From the NCBI GenBank assembly GCA_012729785.1, contig JAAYCL010000020.1:12183-76182 (forward strand): 64,000 bases of DNA, read 5' to 3'. The notes beneath the pieces are model-generated. The model had not been told where the DNA came from, searched no databases, and worked only from the letters and a program-made list of their open reading frames with translations. Position 1 is the stretch's first letter; the number at the start of each line of letters is the position of its first letter. Shown here piece after piece: positions 45,934 through 54,730 of this stretch. Position numbers and translations under genes: made by a program. The stretch is from Chlamydiota bacterium (GTDB lineage Bacteria > Auribacterota > Tritonobacteria > UBA1439).

Positions 45934-48177
45934 ATGAGAAGACGGTTCATCCCCGCACTCCTGCTCCTCCTCGCCGCGCATGGCTGCGCCCTGATCGGCG
46001 GGCGCGCGCCGTGCGTCGACACGGCACGGCGCCTGCAGGAGCTCGACGCCGCGCTCACCGATGCGGAGCGGATGTGGAGGGAGGCGATCGACGATCCGTG
46101 GACCGAGCCCGAGCTCAGGCGGAGCTACGCGGAGATGCAGAATCTGTGCCGGGAATGCGGCGCCCGCCGCGGCGGCTTCGAGAGCGTGGAGCAGAAGACG
46201 CTCTGCGACCGCGTCGCGAGCCCGTTCGAGATCTACCACAACCGGCTCCGCGTGCAGGTGAACAACCTCGAGGAGCAGATAGAGATCAGGGACCTCAAGG
46301 GCGCCCCCGAGCCGAACACGGTCGCCTACGAATACAAGCGGCGCCCCTCGAGGGACAACCTCGAGAAGCTCCGGAACGTCTTTTCCCAGGTCCACCGCTA
46401 CTACGTCGGCGATCGGTACACCTGGACGCGGTACATCAACAAGTACGCCTTCCAGAAGTCCCGCAGCGACCATTTCGGCGCGGCCTTCGCCGCGCGCGAC
46501 GCGGAGTACCGCGCCCTGCGCGACACGCCGGGCGCGGAGCGGCGCGAGGTGCGGCTCGCCCGCAAGCGCGCGGAGTTCGCCTTCAAACGGCTCAAGAACG
46601 AGTACCTCGACAACGATCTTCCCCCCGCGGGGGAGGTGAACGCGTTCTTCCTCGCCCGCTCGCTCGATGACTACCACCGCCTCGCCAGGGAGGAGGCCGC
46701 CGACGCCGCGACGCGGGCCGCCAACGGGAGACGCAAGGAGGTCGTCGTCTTCGTCCACGGGCTCGGGGAGACGAGGCGCTCGTGGGGGAGGCTCCCCGAA
46801 CTGCTCGCCCGCGAGGATACGGTGAACCCGTTGCCGGGGGGGATCTACTTCAAGGTCTACCTCTTCCAGTACGACACGGTCGAGGACTCCAAGAGCGTGG
46901 AGGGGTTCAAGAACGAGCTCGCCGGCTTCATCAGCGACGTGCGGCGGGACGAAGGCGTCGAGCGCATCCACCTCGTCGGCCACAGCTTCGGCGCGGTCCT
47001 CTCCCTCAAATACATCGGCCACCAGGCGGACGAATTCCTCGAGGGGGTCGACGCGAACGATTCGCGGCGCGTCGCCGAGACGCTCCTGCGCGCCCGCCTC
47101 GAGGGTAGATTCGCGCCGACGGTGAAGAGCTTCACCTCCGTCGCCGGGTCGCTCTGCGGGAGCGAGATCGCCAACATCGCGGGCGACCGATTCATCCCGC
47201 AGGAGCGGCTCTTCCGCAGGTCGCTCCCCCTCTTCCGCAGCGGCGTGCCCGGCTACGGCGACATCCAGGTGCGCGAGAACCAGATCGGCAGCGAGGTAAA
47301 CATCGCCTCCTTCAGGCGGCTCGACACCGAACACCCGCTGGATCCGCTGGGGCTCCTCGGCATCCTCCCGAAGGGCGCCCGGGAGGAGGCCGGGGGGGAC
47401 GCGGAGACGCTCCGGGCGGCGGCGATACCGACGCTCTGCATCGTGGGGGATCCGGTGAAGATCCAGTCGTTCTCCACGGCGAAGGGGTTCCTCAAGCTGG
47501 GGGAGGCGTGGAGGATCTTTTGGGTGGACGGTCTCGCGCAGGTGCTCGGCTCATTCCAGAGGGATGAGGACGACGGCCTGGTGAAGAGCTACAGCGCCAA
47601 CCTCAACCACGGATGGCTGACCGGGGCGGGGGAGGAGATCGGCTACCGCAGTGCGGGGGTGCGCTACGCCCCGTACGCGCACTTCAGCCTCTGCCGCGTC
47701 GACTCCCGGCAGCACCCGACCTACCGCTACCTCGTTTCGTTCCTCAGCGGCCGACTGTTGCCGCAGCTCGGAAAGTCGTTCCACCGGATAGAGCTGTTCG
47801 GGACGCTCCTGCGGGTCTTCCCGGAGGGGATCGACCCGGTGCGGGCGCCCGGCTCGTCGTTCATGCCGGAGGAGCGCGTCGTCTACCTCGACGACCGCAA
47901 GCTGGTGCTTCCCCGCCTCCGGATCCGGCCCGTCTTCGACCGCCGCGGCGGGGAACCGGCCACGGAGAACGTGCGCCTGCGGCATCCGACATGGAACAGG
48001 ATGACCGGGGTGCATTTCTGCGAGGGCCGGGTGCGGGACCTGTCGCGCCCGGCGCGGGTTGTCTACCTGATTTCCGCCGACGGCTACGAGGATATGCGCG
48101 TCTCCATCCCGGTGCAACCGGGGGAGGCGACGTACGCCGTCGATCTGACGCTGAAGAAAAAGGGAGGGAAACCGTGA
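45934..48177 (+). CDS. Large lipoprotein with alpha/beta-hydrolase domain
   Basis: 747 residues. An N-terminal signal with Cys near residue 18 (AAHGCAL) suggests a lipoprotein. A helical charged region (to about 265) precedes an alpha/beta-hydrolase core with VVVFVHGLGETRRSW and the nucleophile elbow LVGHSFGAVL (GxSxG), resembling lipases of the PGAP1/serine-esterase kind. The C-terminal 150 residues form a beta-rich domain of unknown type. Its stop overlaps the next gene, which overlaps a methyltransferase, so the three are translationally linked. A lipid substrate is plausible given the phospholipid-methyltransferase-like neighbour; this is inferred. Confidence 0.8.
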   Translation: MRRRFIPALLLLLAAHGCALIGGRAPCVDTARRLQELDAALTDAERMWREAIDDPWTEPELRRSYAEMQNLCRECGARRGGFESVEQKTLCDRVASPFEIYHNRLRVQVNNLEEQIEIRDLKGAPEPNTVAYEYKRRPSRDNLEKLRNVFSQVHRYYVGDRYTWTRYINKYAFQKSRSDHFGAAFAARDAEYRALRDTPGAERREVRLARKRAEFAFKRLKNEYLDNDLPPAGEVNAFFLARSLDDYHRLAREEAADAATRAANGRRKEVVVFVHGLGETRRSWGRLPELLAREDTVNPLPGGIYFKVYLFQYDTVEDSKSVEGFKNELAGFISDVRRDEGVERIHLVGHSFGAVLSLKYIGHQADEFLEGVDANDSRRVAETLLRARLEGRFAPTVKSFTSVAGSLCGSEIANIAGDRFIPQERLFRRSLPLFRSGVPGYGDIQVRENQIGSEVNIASFRRLDTEHPLDPLGLLGILPKGAREEAGGDAETLRAAAIPTLCIVGDPVKIQSFSTAKGFLKLGEAWRIFWVDGLAQVLGSFQRDEDDGLVKSYSANLNHGWLTGAGEEIGYRSAGVRYAPYAHFSLCRVDSRQHPTYRYLVSFLSGRLLPQLGKSFHRIELFGTLLRVFPEGIDPVRAPGSSFMPEERVVYLDDRKLVLPRLRIRPVFDRRGGEPATENVRLRHPTWNRMTGVHFCEGRVRDLSRPARVVYLISADGYEDMRVSIPVQPGEATYAVDLTLKKKGGKP

Positions 48178-48533
48178 ACCTTGCGATTCTCGCGGCCATC
48201 ACCGCATTTCTTGTCTCCCCGTCGGCGGTTGAGGGGGAGGAGTACAGCTTCTCCGAGGGGGAGGGGAGTTTCTACGCCCTGCGGCACCGCCCGGCGGACC
48301 AGGAGCCGCACGAAGAGGTGGTGGGGTCCTGGATCGCGATGAACCGGGCGAGGAGGCAGGCGCGCGAGGGCGGCTACGAGCTCGAGATCAAGGGACCGTT
48401 CGGGGGCCCCCGCGAGGCGTCGTCGTTCATCCGGAGGGCGTGGAATCCGGAGTTCGGCAAGCCCAAAAAGCCGGTCTACATCGTCACCCCGCGTTCGAGT
48501 CCCACCGTGGGGGGGGGGGCCGCTTCGCAATGA
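48174..48533 (+). CDS. Small exported protein, unknown
   Basis: 119 residues with GTG start overlapping the hydrolase stop by four bases. A signal peptide (to about residue 22) is followed by a charged, aromatic-containing stretch (EEYSFSEGEGSFYALR) and no recognisable domain. AAGGGAGGG lies just upstream of the start. The end overlaps the methyltransferase start in ATGA, which supports its reality. Confidence 0.65.
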   Translation: MNLAILAAITAFLVSPSAVEGEEYSFSEGEGSFYALRHRPADQEPHEEVVGSWIAMNRARRQAREGGYELEIKGPFGGPREASSFIRRAWNPEFGKPKKPVYIVTPRSSPTVGGGAASQ

Positions 48534-49126
48534 GCCGCATCCGCTTTTTCCTCAACTTCATCAGGAGCCCGCGGCAGGTGGGCTCGGTGACGCCCAGCAG
48601 CCGGTGGCTGTGCAGGCGTCTCCTGGGAGCGGCGGATTTGCCCGAGACCGGTTGCGTCGTGGAATTCGGCCCCGGCACGGCCTGCCTCACGCGGATGATC
48701 CTCGACGCGCTCCCGGCCGGCGCGCGCCTCATGGCGTTCGAGATCAACCAGGATTTCGTGGAGATGCTGCAACGCGAACTGCCGCACCCGCGGCTGCTGC
48801 TCGTCAACGACAGCGCCGAGCACGTCGAGCGGCACCTGCGCGCCCGCGGGTACGACGGGGCCGACTACATCTTCTCCGGGCTCCCGTTCACGACGATCCC
48901 GTCGGCCCTCCGGGAGCGGATACTCCGCGCCGCCTATGCCGCCCTCAAGCCCGGCGGGAAGTTCATCGCCTACCAGTACTCGTTGATCCTGCGGCGGATG
49001 CTCCTCGGGATCTTCGACGACGTGCGACTGGGCTTCGAACCCCGGAACATCCCTCCGGCGTTCTGTTTCGTCTGCACGAAGCGTTCGTCGGAACCGCGCG
49101 GATCGGAGCGGGGACGGGGAAGCTGA
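48530..49126 (+). CDS. Class I SAM methyltransferase, phospholipid N-methyltransferase (PmtA)-like
   Basis: 198 residues. The N-terminus FLNFIRSPRQVGSVTPSSRWL is typical of the PmtA/rRNA-dimethylase-like group that methylates phosphatidylethanolamine. The SAM motif is VVEFGPGTACLT, followed by MAFEINQDFVE and FSGLPFTTIP. It may modify membrane lipids; a different small substrate is possible. Tightly coupled to the lipoprotein hydrolase and the small exported protein. The 137 bases after it hold no gene. Confidence 0.78.
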   Translation: MSRIRFFLNFIRSPRQVGSVTPSSRWLCRRLLGAADLPETGCVVEFGPGTACLTRMILDALPAGARLMAFEINQDFVEMLQRELPHPRLLLVNDSAEHVERHLRARGYDGADYIFSGLPFTTIPSALRERILRAAYAALKPGGKFIAYQYSLILRRMLLGIFDDVRLGFEPRNIPPAFCFVCTKRSSEPRGSERGRGS

Positions 49127-49263
49127 ATCCGGCCGCGGGGCGAGGATCGGCCTGATCGGCCAGCGGACCGGCACGGATATCCGCGGATCGTCCGTGCGCG
49201 TCACGCCGGGCATCACCGTGCGGATCCGCGCCGACGCGGGCCCTGCACCCTCTGCGGCAACGT

Positions 49264-50070
49264 ATGCGTATGGACACGCCGATCGGCGTCTTCGACTCGG
49301 GGCTCGGGGGCCTCACGGTCGTGCGGCATCTCCGGCGGCTGCTGCCGGACGCGGGGATCGTCTACTTCGGCGACACCGCGCGGGTGCCGTACGGGAGCAA
49401 GTCCCGGGAATCCGTCACCCGCTTTTCCCGGGAGAGCTGCCGCTTCCTGCTCGGCCAGGGCGTGGGGAGGATCGTCGTCGCCTGCAACACCTCCTCGGCG
49501 CTCGCCCTCGAGGCCTTGCGGGCCGAGTTCGCCGTCCCGCTGCACGACGTGATCGTCCCGGGCGCGCGCACGGCCGCGGAGCTCACCCGCAGCGGCAGGA
49601 TCGGGGTCATCGGCACGCACGCCACGGTCCGCAGCGGCGCCTACGAACGCGCGCTCAAGGCCCTCGACCCGTCCCTCTCCGTGCACCAGCGGGCCTGCCC
49701 GCTGTTCGTCCCCCTCGCGGAGGAGGGGTGGCTCGACAGGCCCGCGACGGTCGAGATCGCCCGCGACTACCTGCTGCCCCTCAGAGAGACCGGGATCGAC
49801 GTGTTGATACTCGGCTGCACCCACTACCCGGTCCTCGCGGCGACGATCCGCCTCGTGATGGGCGACGGCGTGGCGCTGGTCGACTCGGGCCGCTCCTGCG
49901 CCGAGGCGGTCCGCCGCGGGGCAGGGGCGCACCCGCCGCCCGGGAGGGCGGGGCGGGTCCGCTACTTCGTGAGCGACATGCCGGAGCGGTTCAGGGAGAT
50001 CGGCAGGGTCTTCATGGGCGCCGAGATCGGGGACGTGACGGTGGTGAGCCCGGGGGGCGGAGTGAGATGA
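49264..50070 (+). CDS. murI: Glutamate racemase
   Basis: Makes D-glutamate for peptidoglycan. 268 residues with both catalytic cysteines in context (VVACNTSSA and LILGCTHYPVL), the N-terminal IGVFDSGLGGLTV and YFGDTARVPYG. A second in-frame ATG lies two codons after the first. The stop overlaps the DUF362 gene in ATGA, starting a four-gene run (murI, DUF362, yjbQ, macro domain). Confidence 0.95.
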   Translation: MRMDTPIGVFDSGLGGLTVVRHLRRLLPDAGIVYFGDTARVPYGSKSRESVTRFSRESCRFLLGQGVGRIVVACNTSSALALEALRAEFAVPLHDVIVPGARTAAELTRSGRIGVIGTHATVRSGAYERALKALDPSLSVHQRACPLFVPLAEEGWLDRPATVEIARDYLLPLRETGIDVLILGCTHYPVLAATIRLVMGDGVALVDSGRSCAEAVRRGAGAHPPPGRAGRVRYFVSDMPERFREIGRVFMGAEIGDVTVVSPGGGVR

Positions 50071-51119
50071 GACCGGTCGGCCTTGTCGCCGGGGGGTGCA
50101 GGCGCGACAACGTGCGGCGCGCCCTCGATCTCGTGCGTGACGACTGCGCCCCCCTCGCCGCGGCGCGCCGCGTCCTCGTCAAGCCGAACCTAACAGCCAC
50201 GCGCGCGGCCCGCGCGAACTCCCACGCGGACGCCGTCCGGGGGATCATGGACTTCATCTCCTCCCTCCCCGGCGGCCTCGCGGGGAAGGAGATCGCGGTC
50301 GTCGAGGGGAGCGGGAGCGCCTACTACGAGCGATGCCTCACGCGCGACCTCTTCGAGACGTTCGGCTTCACGGCTCTCGCGCGGGAGTACCCGAACCTGT
50401 CGCTCGTGCCGATCGAGGAGTGCCGCGACTACCTCCCGGTCCCCGTCCGCTCGATCGCCGGGCCGGAGACGGTCGGCCTGGCGGCGGTCGTCCGCGACTT
50501 CGACTACCGTATCTCCCTCAACCTCCCCAAGACCCACAACTACGCCATCCTCACGGCGGGGATCAAGAACATGATGGGGCTGCTGCGGCAGGAGGACAAG
50601 TCGATGATCCACGGCCTCCGCACCCCGAGCGCCCCGGACGCCGGCTCCGTCATCGGCAGGATCCCGACCGCCTGGATCGCCTGGATGCGGAGGAGGGCGC
50701 CGTGGCTCGTGAACGCCGTCTTCGCCCGCTCGACGGCGTACCTCAACGCCGTCCGGGTGATCCACCGCAACGTCGCCGCGGTGGCCCGCGAGGCCTGGCC
50801 GGACCTCGTGGTGATCGACGCGTGGGAGGGGATGGAGGGGAACGGGCCGATCGACGGGGAGCTGGTGGATTTGAAGGCGGCGGTGGCGTCCGCGGACGCG
50901 CTGAAGGCCGACGGGGTGACGGCGCGCCTGATGGGGTTCGAGCCGGCCGAGGTCGGCTACCTCCACTACCTTGCCGAGGAGGGGAGGGGCTCGACCGGGC
51001 TCGAGGGGCTGAGGGGGGAGGAGGTCGGGCGCGTCGCCCGGCGGTTCCGGCGGCACCCGACCTACCCGATCCAGCGGCTCTGGCGTGAGGGCCCCGAAGG
51101 GAGGGGAGGGGCGGCGTGA
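50067..51119 (+). CDS. DUF362 domain protein
   Basis: 350 residues, DUF362 family ([29 protein letters not shown]), seen in Fe-S-associated and uncharacterised proteins. No ferredoxin-type CxxCxxC cluster motif is present in this copy. It is cytoplasmic with no signal. The start overlaps murI and the stop overlaps yjbQ, so its expression is tied to both. Biochemical role unknown. Confidence 0.85.
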   Translation: MRPVGLVAGGCRRDNVRRALDLVRDDCAPLAAARRVLVKPNLTATRAARANSHADAVRGIMDFISSLPGGLAGKEIAVVEGSGSAYYERCLTRDLFETFGFTALAREYPNLSLVPIEECRDYLPVPVRSIAGPETVGLAAVVRDFDYRISLNLPKTHNYAILTAGIKNMMGLLRQEDKSMIHGLRTPSAPDAGSVIGRIPTAWIAWMRRRAPWLVNAVFARSTAYLNAVRVIHRNVAAVAREAWPDLVVIDAWEGMEGNGPIDGELVDLKAAVASADALKADGVTARLMGFEPAEVGYLHYLAEEGRGSTGLEGLRGEEVGRVARRFRRHPTYPIQRLWREGPEGRGGAA

Positions 51120-51535
51120 AATCGTTCACCGAGCACCTCTGGTTCGATACGAAGCGCCGGCGTGAGTTCATCAACATCACACCCCTCGTCGAGGAGTGCC
51201 TGCGGAAGAGCGGAATCCGCGAGGGGCTCTGCCTCGTGAACGCCATGCACATCACCGCGAGCGTCTTCGTGAACGACGACGAACGGGGGCTCCACGAGGA
51301 CCTCGAGGCGTGGCTCGAGTCGCTCGCCCCGCACGCGCCCGTCTCCCGCTACCGGCACAACGACACGGGGGAGGAGAACGCGGACGCGCACCTCAAGCGG
51401 ACGGTCATGGGGCGGGAGGTCGTGGTCGCGGTTACGCGCGGGAAGCTCGACGTCGGCCCGTGGGAGCGGATCTTCTACGGGGAATTCGACGGAAGGCGGA
51501 GGAAGCGGGTGCTCGTGAAGATCGTGGGGGAGTAG
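51116..51535 (+). CDS. YjbQ family (UPF0047) protein
   Basis: 139 residues, GTG start overlapping the DUF362 stop. The conserved core is complete: [47 protein letters not shown] and [16 protein letters not shown] (in part). E. coli YjbQ has weak thiamine-phosphate synthase activity; the physiological role is unclear. Three bases separate it from the macro-domain gene. Confidence 0.93.
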   Translation: MKSFTEHLWFDTKRRREFINITPLVEECLRKSGIREGLCLVNAMHITASVFVNDDERGLHEDLEAWLESLAPHAPVSRYRHNDTGEENADAHLKRTVMGREVVVAVTRGKLDVGPWERIFYGEFDGRRRKRVLVKIVGE

Positions 51536-51538
51536 GCC

Positions 51539-52051
51539 GTGATCACCATCGTGCTCGGGGACATCACGCGGGAGGATACGGAGGCGATCGTCAACGCCGC
51601 CAACAGCGGCCTGCGCGGGGGCGGCGGGGTCGACGGCGCCATCCACCGGGCGGCGGGCCCCTCCGTCATGCGGGAGTGCCGGGAAATCGGGGGGTGCCCG
51701 ACCGGCGGGGCGGTCGTCACTGGGGCGGGAAACCTCGCGGCGAAGAAGATCATCCACGCCGTCGGACCGGTCTGGCGGGGCGGGTCGCGCGGCGAAGCGG
51801 AGCTGCTCGCCTCCGCGTACGCCCGATGCTTTCTCCTCGCCCGGCAGCACCGGCTCCGAACCATCTCCTTCCCCTGCATCAGCACCGGCGTGTACCGCTA
51901 TCCGCTGGAGGACGCCGCCCGGATCGCCCTCCGGCAGGGAAAGGTTTCCGAGGGCGATTTCGACGAGATCCGCTACGTCTGCTTCTCGGAGCAGGACGCG
52001 CGGGTGTACCGGAGGGTGCGGGAGGAGATCGAGCGCGGCGACCGGCGCTGA
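51539..52051 (+). CDS. Macro domain protein (ADP-ribose binding/hydrolase)
   Basis: 170 residues of the MacroD/YmdB type. IVNAANSGLRGGGGVDGAIH and FPCISTGVYRYPLEDAA provide the ADP-ribose site and the catalytic Asn/Asp/Gly-rich loop. Expected activity is removal of acetyl or ADP-ribosyl groups from O-acetyl-ADP-ribose or proteins. GTG start three bases after the yjbQ stop, ribosome site GGGGGAG. Confidence 0.93.
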   Translation: MITIVLGDITREDTEAIVNAANSGLRGGGGVDGAIHRAAGPSVMRECREIGGCPTGGAVVTGAGNLAAKKIIHAVGPVWRGGSRGEAELLASAYARCFLLARQHRLRTISFPCISTGVYRYPLEDAARIALRQGKVSEGDFDEIRYVCFSEQDARVYRRVREEIERGDRR

Positions 52052-52070
52052 CCAGGGGGCGTCTATTCTC

Positions 52071-52099
52071 TGGACACGCGCCCCCCGTCGCCATACAAT
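52071..52099 (+). promoter_or_regulatory. Promoter of the PilZ-like/acetolactate decarboxylase pair
   Basis: TGGACA (52071-52076), 17 bases, TACAAT (52094-52099). One mismatch from consensus in each element; leader about 25 bases. Confidence 0.65.
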
Positions 52100-52126
52100 G
52101 CACCGCTGCACCGACCGACCGGAGCC

Positions 52127-52555
52127 GTGATGAGGGACAGGCCGCGCAGAAAACCGAGGATGCACGGGCACTACCTCCGCATCCCGTCCTGGGCCGCGCT
52201 GAAGTGCCGGACGCTCCCCGCGCACGGCCCCGCCGCGAGCGTCGTCAGCATCGAGATCGAGAAGCACCGCCCGATCCCCGTGCGCGAGCCGATCGTCCCC
52301 GAGGAGAAGCACGGCGGCGCATCCGCGGACGGCGTGCTCTTCGAGTGGGGCGAGCGCCTCCCCCCGGGGATGCCGATCGAGATCGAATTCGTGTTGCAGC
52401 CCGGGGACGCGCCCGTCGTCCTGAGAGGGGAGGTGGTCGACGCGGCGCCGTGCGAGGATGCGCGCGGCCTTCACCGGATCAGGATGGGGTTCATCGCGGC
52501 GACCGACGCCGAGGTGGACGCCATCGCGCTGTTCGTCAAGAGATACTACGTATGA
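52127..52555 (+). CDS. PilZ-like domain protein
   Basis: 142 residues (GTG at 52127, or ATG one codon later). The C-terminal half GVLFEWGERLPPGMPIEIEF and the GEVVDAAP ... IRMGFIAATDAEVDAI strands read as a PilZ barrel. The cyclic-di-GMP motif (RxxxR and [ND]xSxxG) is imperfect: a basic N-terminal stretch is present and GASADG replaces the usual D/N. Nucleotide binding is therefore uncertain. Its stop overlaps the next gene in ATGA. Confidence 0.6.
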   Translation: MMRDRPRRKPRMHGHYLRIPSWAALKCRTLPAHGPAASVVSIEIEKHRPIPVREPIVPEEKHGGASADGVLFEWGERLPPGMPIEIEFVLQPGDAPVVLRGEVVDAAPCEDARGLHRIRMGFIAATDAEVDAIALFVKRYYV

Positions 52556-53355
52556 GCCCCCGCCCGCGCCTGGCCGCGGCGCTCCTTCTCGTGGCGGCGA
52601 TTGTTTCTTCCGGATGCCTCCGCCCCCCCGCGCACACGATCACGCAGGTGTGCGTCATCGACGCCCTGCTCGCCGGGGCCTACGACGGGCAGCTCTCCTG
52701 CGCGGCGCGGCGCAGGCACGGGGATTTCGGACTCGGGACCTTCGACCGGCTCGACGGGGAGATGGCGATGCTCGACGGCGTCGTCCACCAGGTGCGGGCC
52801 GACGGGAGTGTGCGTGAGGCGCCGGGCTCGGAGACGACCCCCTTCGCGATGGTGACCCGGTTCTCCCCGACCCGCGCCGTCCCGGTCGCCCCCGGCGCCG
52901 GGCCCGCCGATCTGGAGGCGCTCCTCGACCGCGCCTTCCCGGACGCGAACCTCTTCTGCGCGATCCGAATGCGGGGGCGCTTCTCCGCGGTGAGGACGCG
53001 GAGCGTCCCCGCGCAAAAGAAACCGTACCCGCCGCTCGTGGAGGTGACGAAATCGCAGCCGGTCTTCGGGAGGGAGCAGGTTTCGGGCACGCTCCTCGGC
53101 TTCCGCTCGCCGGCCTATGCCGGCAGGGTTACCGCCCCCGGATACCACCTGCACTTCCTCTCCGACGACAGGGCCTTCGGGGGGCACGTCCTCGATTTCA
53201 GGGTCGAATCCGGCGTCGCCGAGCTGGACCCGTGCACCCGCTTCCTCCTCGTCCTCCCGGAGCCGGGAAGCGCGTTCGGGACGATGGACCTCGGGGGGGA
53301 CAGGTCGGCGGAGCTGGAGGCGGCGGAGCGGGGCGGCGGGACGGTCAGACGCTGA
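52552..53355 (+). CDS. Alpha-acetolactate decarboxylase, predicted lipoprotein/exported
   Basis: 267 residues. The family signature is clear: AGAYDGQLSC, HGDFGLGTFDRLDGEM, LDGVVHQV, and the metal site HLHFLSDDRAFGGHVLDF with its three histidines. The enzyme converts acetolactate to acetoin. Unlike most members it begins with a signal sequence ending in a lipobox-like VSSGC (Cys about 21), so it may act outside the cytoplasm, as in a few exported Bacillus/Brevibacillus forms. No acetolactate synthase gene is nearby. It overlaps the PilZ-like gene by four bases and the convergent ychF-like gene by 11. Confidence 0.9.
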   Translation: MSPRPRLAAALLLVAAIVSSGCLRPPAHTITQVCVIDALLAGAYDGQLSCAARRRHGDFGLGTFDRLDGEMAMLDGVVHQVRADGSVREAPGSETTPFAMVTRFSPTRAVPVAPGAGPADLEALLDRAFPDANLFCAIRMRGRFSAVRTRSVPAQKKPYPPLVEVTKSQPVFGREQVSGTLLGFRSPAYAGRVTAPGYHLHFLSDDRAFGGHVLDFRVESGVAELDPCTRFLLVLPEPGSAFGTMDLGGDRSAELEAAERGGGTVRR

Positions 53356-54418
53356 AGCGGATCGCGAGGATGTCGCCGTCCTGCACGACGTACTCCTTCC
53401 CCTTGAGGTACTCCTTCCCCGCCTCCTTGACCGCGTTCTCGCTCCCCAGCGCGGCGAGGTCGTCGTACCTGATCACCTCCGCCCGGATGAAGCCGCGCTC
53501 CATGTCGGAGTGCACGACCCCCGCCGCCGCCGGCGCCGCGGAGCCGCGCCGCACGAGCCACTGGCGCACCTCGTCCGGGCCGACGGTGAAGAACGAGACG
53601 AGGTCGAGTGCCGAGAGGAGGAGCCGCGTGAGGGCGTCGACGGCGGGCTCGGCGATCCCCGACGCATCGAGGAACGCCGCCCGCTCCTCCTCCGATTCCA
53701 GGCGGGCGATCTCCGCCTCCACCTTGGCCGAGACGGCCATCGCGTGGATGCCGGCGGCGCGGCACTGCGCGGCGATCTGATCGAGCGGCCCGCGGTCCAG
53801 GATCGCCTTCTCGGAGACGTTCAGGGCGACGATCATCTGCATCCCGGTGATGAACGGGTAGCCGGAGATCATCCGTCGCTCCTCCGGCGAGAGGGGGAGG
53901 GTCCGCAGGGGGCGTTCGCCTTCGAGGTGGGCCTTGATTTTTTCGAGCAGAACCTTCTCGCGGAGGGCGGCGTCGTCGGCCTTCTTCTTCAGGGCGTGCT
54001 CGATCCTGCCGAGCCTCGTGTCGGCGAATACGAGGTCGTGAAGGATCAGCTCCGCGTTCACGGCGGCGATGTCCCTGCGGGCGTCCGGCGCCCCGTCGAC
54101 ATGGTAGACCGTGTCGTCCTCGAATCCGCGCACCACATGGCAGATCGCGTCGGCCTCCGCGATCCTCTTGAAGACCGTCCCCTTGGCCAGATCCTCCCTG
54201 TTGAGCGCCGGCAGAAGCTCGATCTCGATCCGCGCCCGCGCAATCTTTTCCGGACGGTAAAGGGAGACGAGGCGGTCGAAGCGCGGGTCGCGGATCTCGA
54301 CGATGCCGACGACCGGCTTGTGAAACGACAGCTCCGCGGCTGAGAGGGGGCGGCGTGCGAGCAGCTCGAAGAGGGTCTTCTTCCCCGTCTGGGGAAGCCC
54401 CATGACGACGACCTTCAT
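53345..54418 (-). CDS. YchF-like (DUF933/TGS) P-loop protein with degenerate nucleotide motifs
   Basis: 357 residues, YchF layout: G domain, helical arm, TGS domain (FFTVGPDEVRQWLV ... GVVHSDMERGFIRAEV, in part). The middle region ADAICHVVRGFEDDTVYHVDG aligns well with YchF. P-loop is GLPQTGKKT, where the Mg-binding Ser/Thr after the Lys is Lys, and the family G3 segment DIAGLVKGAS is replaced by ELLPALNRED. So ATP hydrolysis is doubtful, although the TGS end is intact. It is probably a diverged paralogue of the housekeeping YchF. Confidence 0.85.
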   Translation of the reverse strand: MKVVVMGLPQTGKKTLFELLARRPLSAAELSFHKPVVGIVEIRDPRFDRLVSLYRPEKIARARIEIELLPALNREDLAKGTVFKRIAEADAICHVVRGFEDDTVYHVDGAPDARRDIAAVNAELILHDLVFADTRLGRIEHALKKKADDAALREKVLLEKIKAHLEGERPLRTLPLSPEERRMISGYPFITGMQMIVALNVSEKAILDRGPLDQIAAQCRAAGIHAMAVSAKVEAEIARLESEEERAAFLDASGIAEPAVDALTRLLLSALDLVSFFTVGPDEVRQWLVRRGSAAPAAAGVVHSDMERGFIRAEVIRYDDLAALGSENAVKEAGKEYLKGKEYVVQDGDILAIRFSV

Positions 54419-54503
54419 GCCGCGCCGCTCCGCCCGCGGGAACCGAAAGACGTCCTCATGCCGGTGGCGGCGTCGGGGAGACGGCGAGGCGGGATGGGAA
54501 GGA

Positions 54504-54579
<76 letters not shown>

Positions 54580-54659
54580 ACGGCGTCGCGCGGCGCGGCC
54601 TGCGCAGGGCCGACCATCGCCGCAGGCGACATTATCCCCGCCCGCCCGGGGGAAGTCAA

Positions 54660-54688
54660 TTGCTTTCAAGCTCTGCATCGGATATACT
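54660..54688 (+). promoter_or_regulatory. leuC promoter
   Basis: TTGCTT (54660-54665), 17 bases, TATACT (54683-54688). Leader about 40 bases, with a GGAGAGGGG ribosome site before the leuC ATG. No T-box or leader peptide is seen. Confidence 0.65.
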
Positions 54689-54730
54689 CCTCCCGAAACG
54701 CGTCCGAACCGGGCGCGGAGAGGGGCGGCA

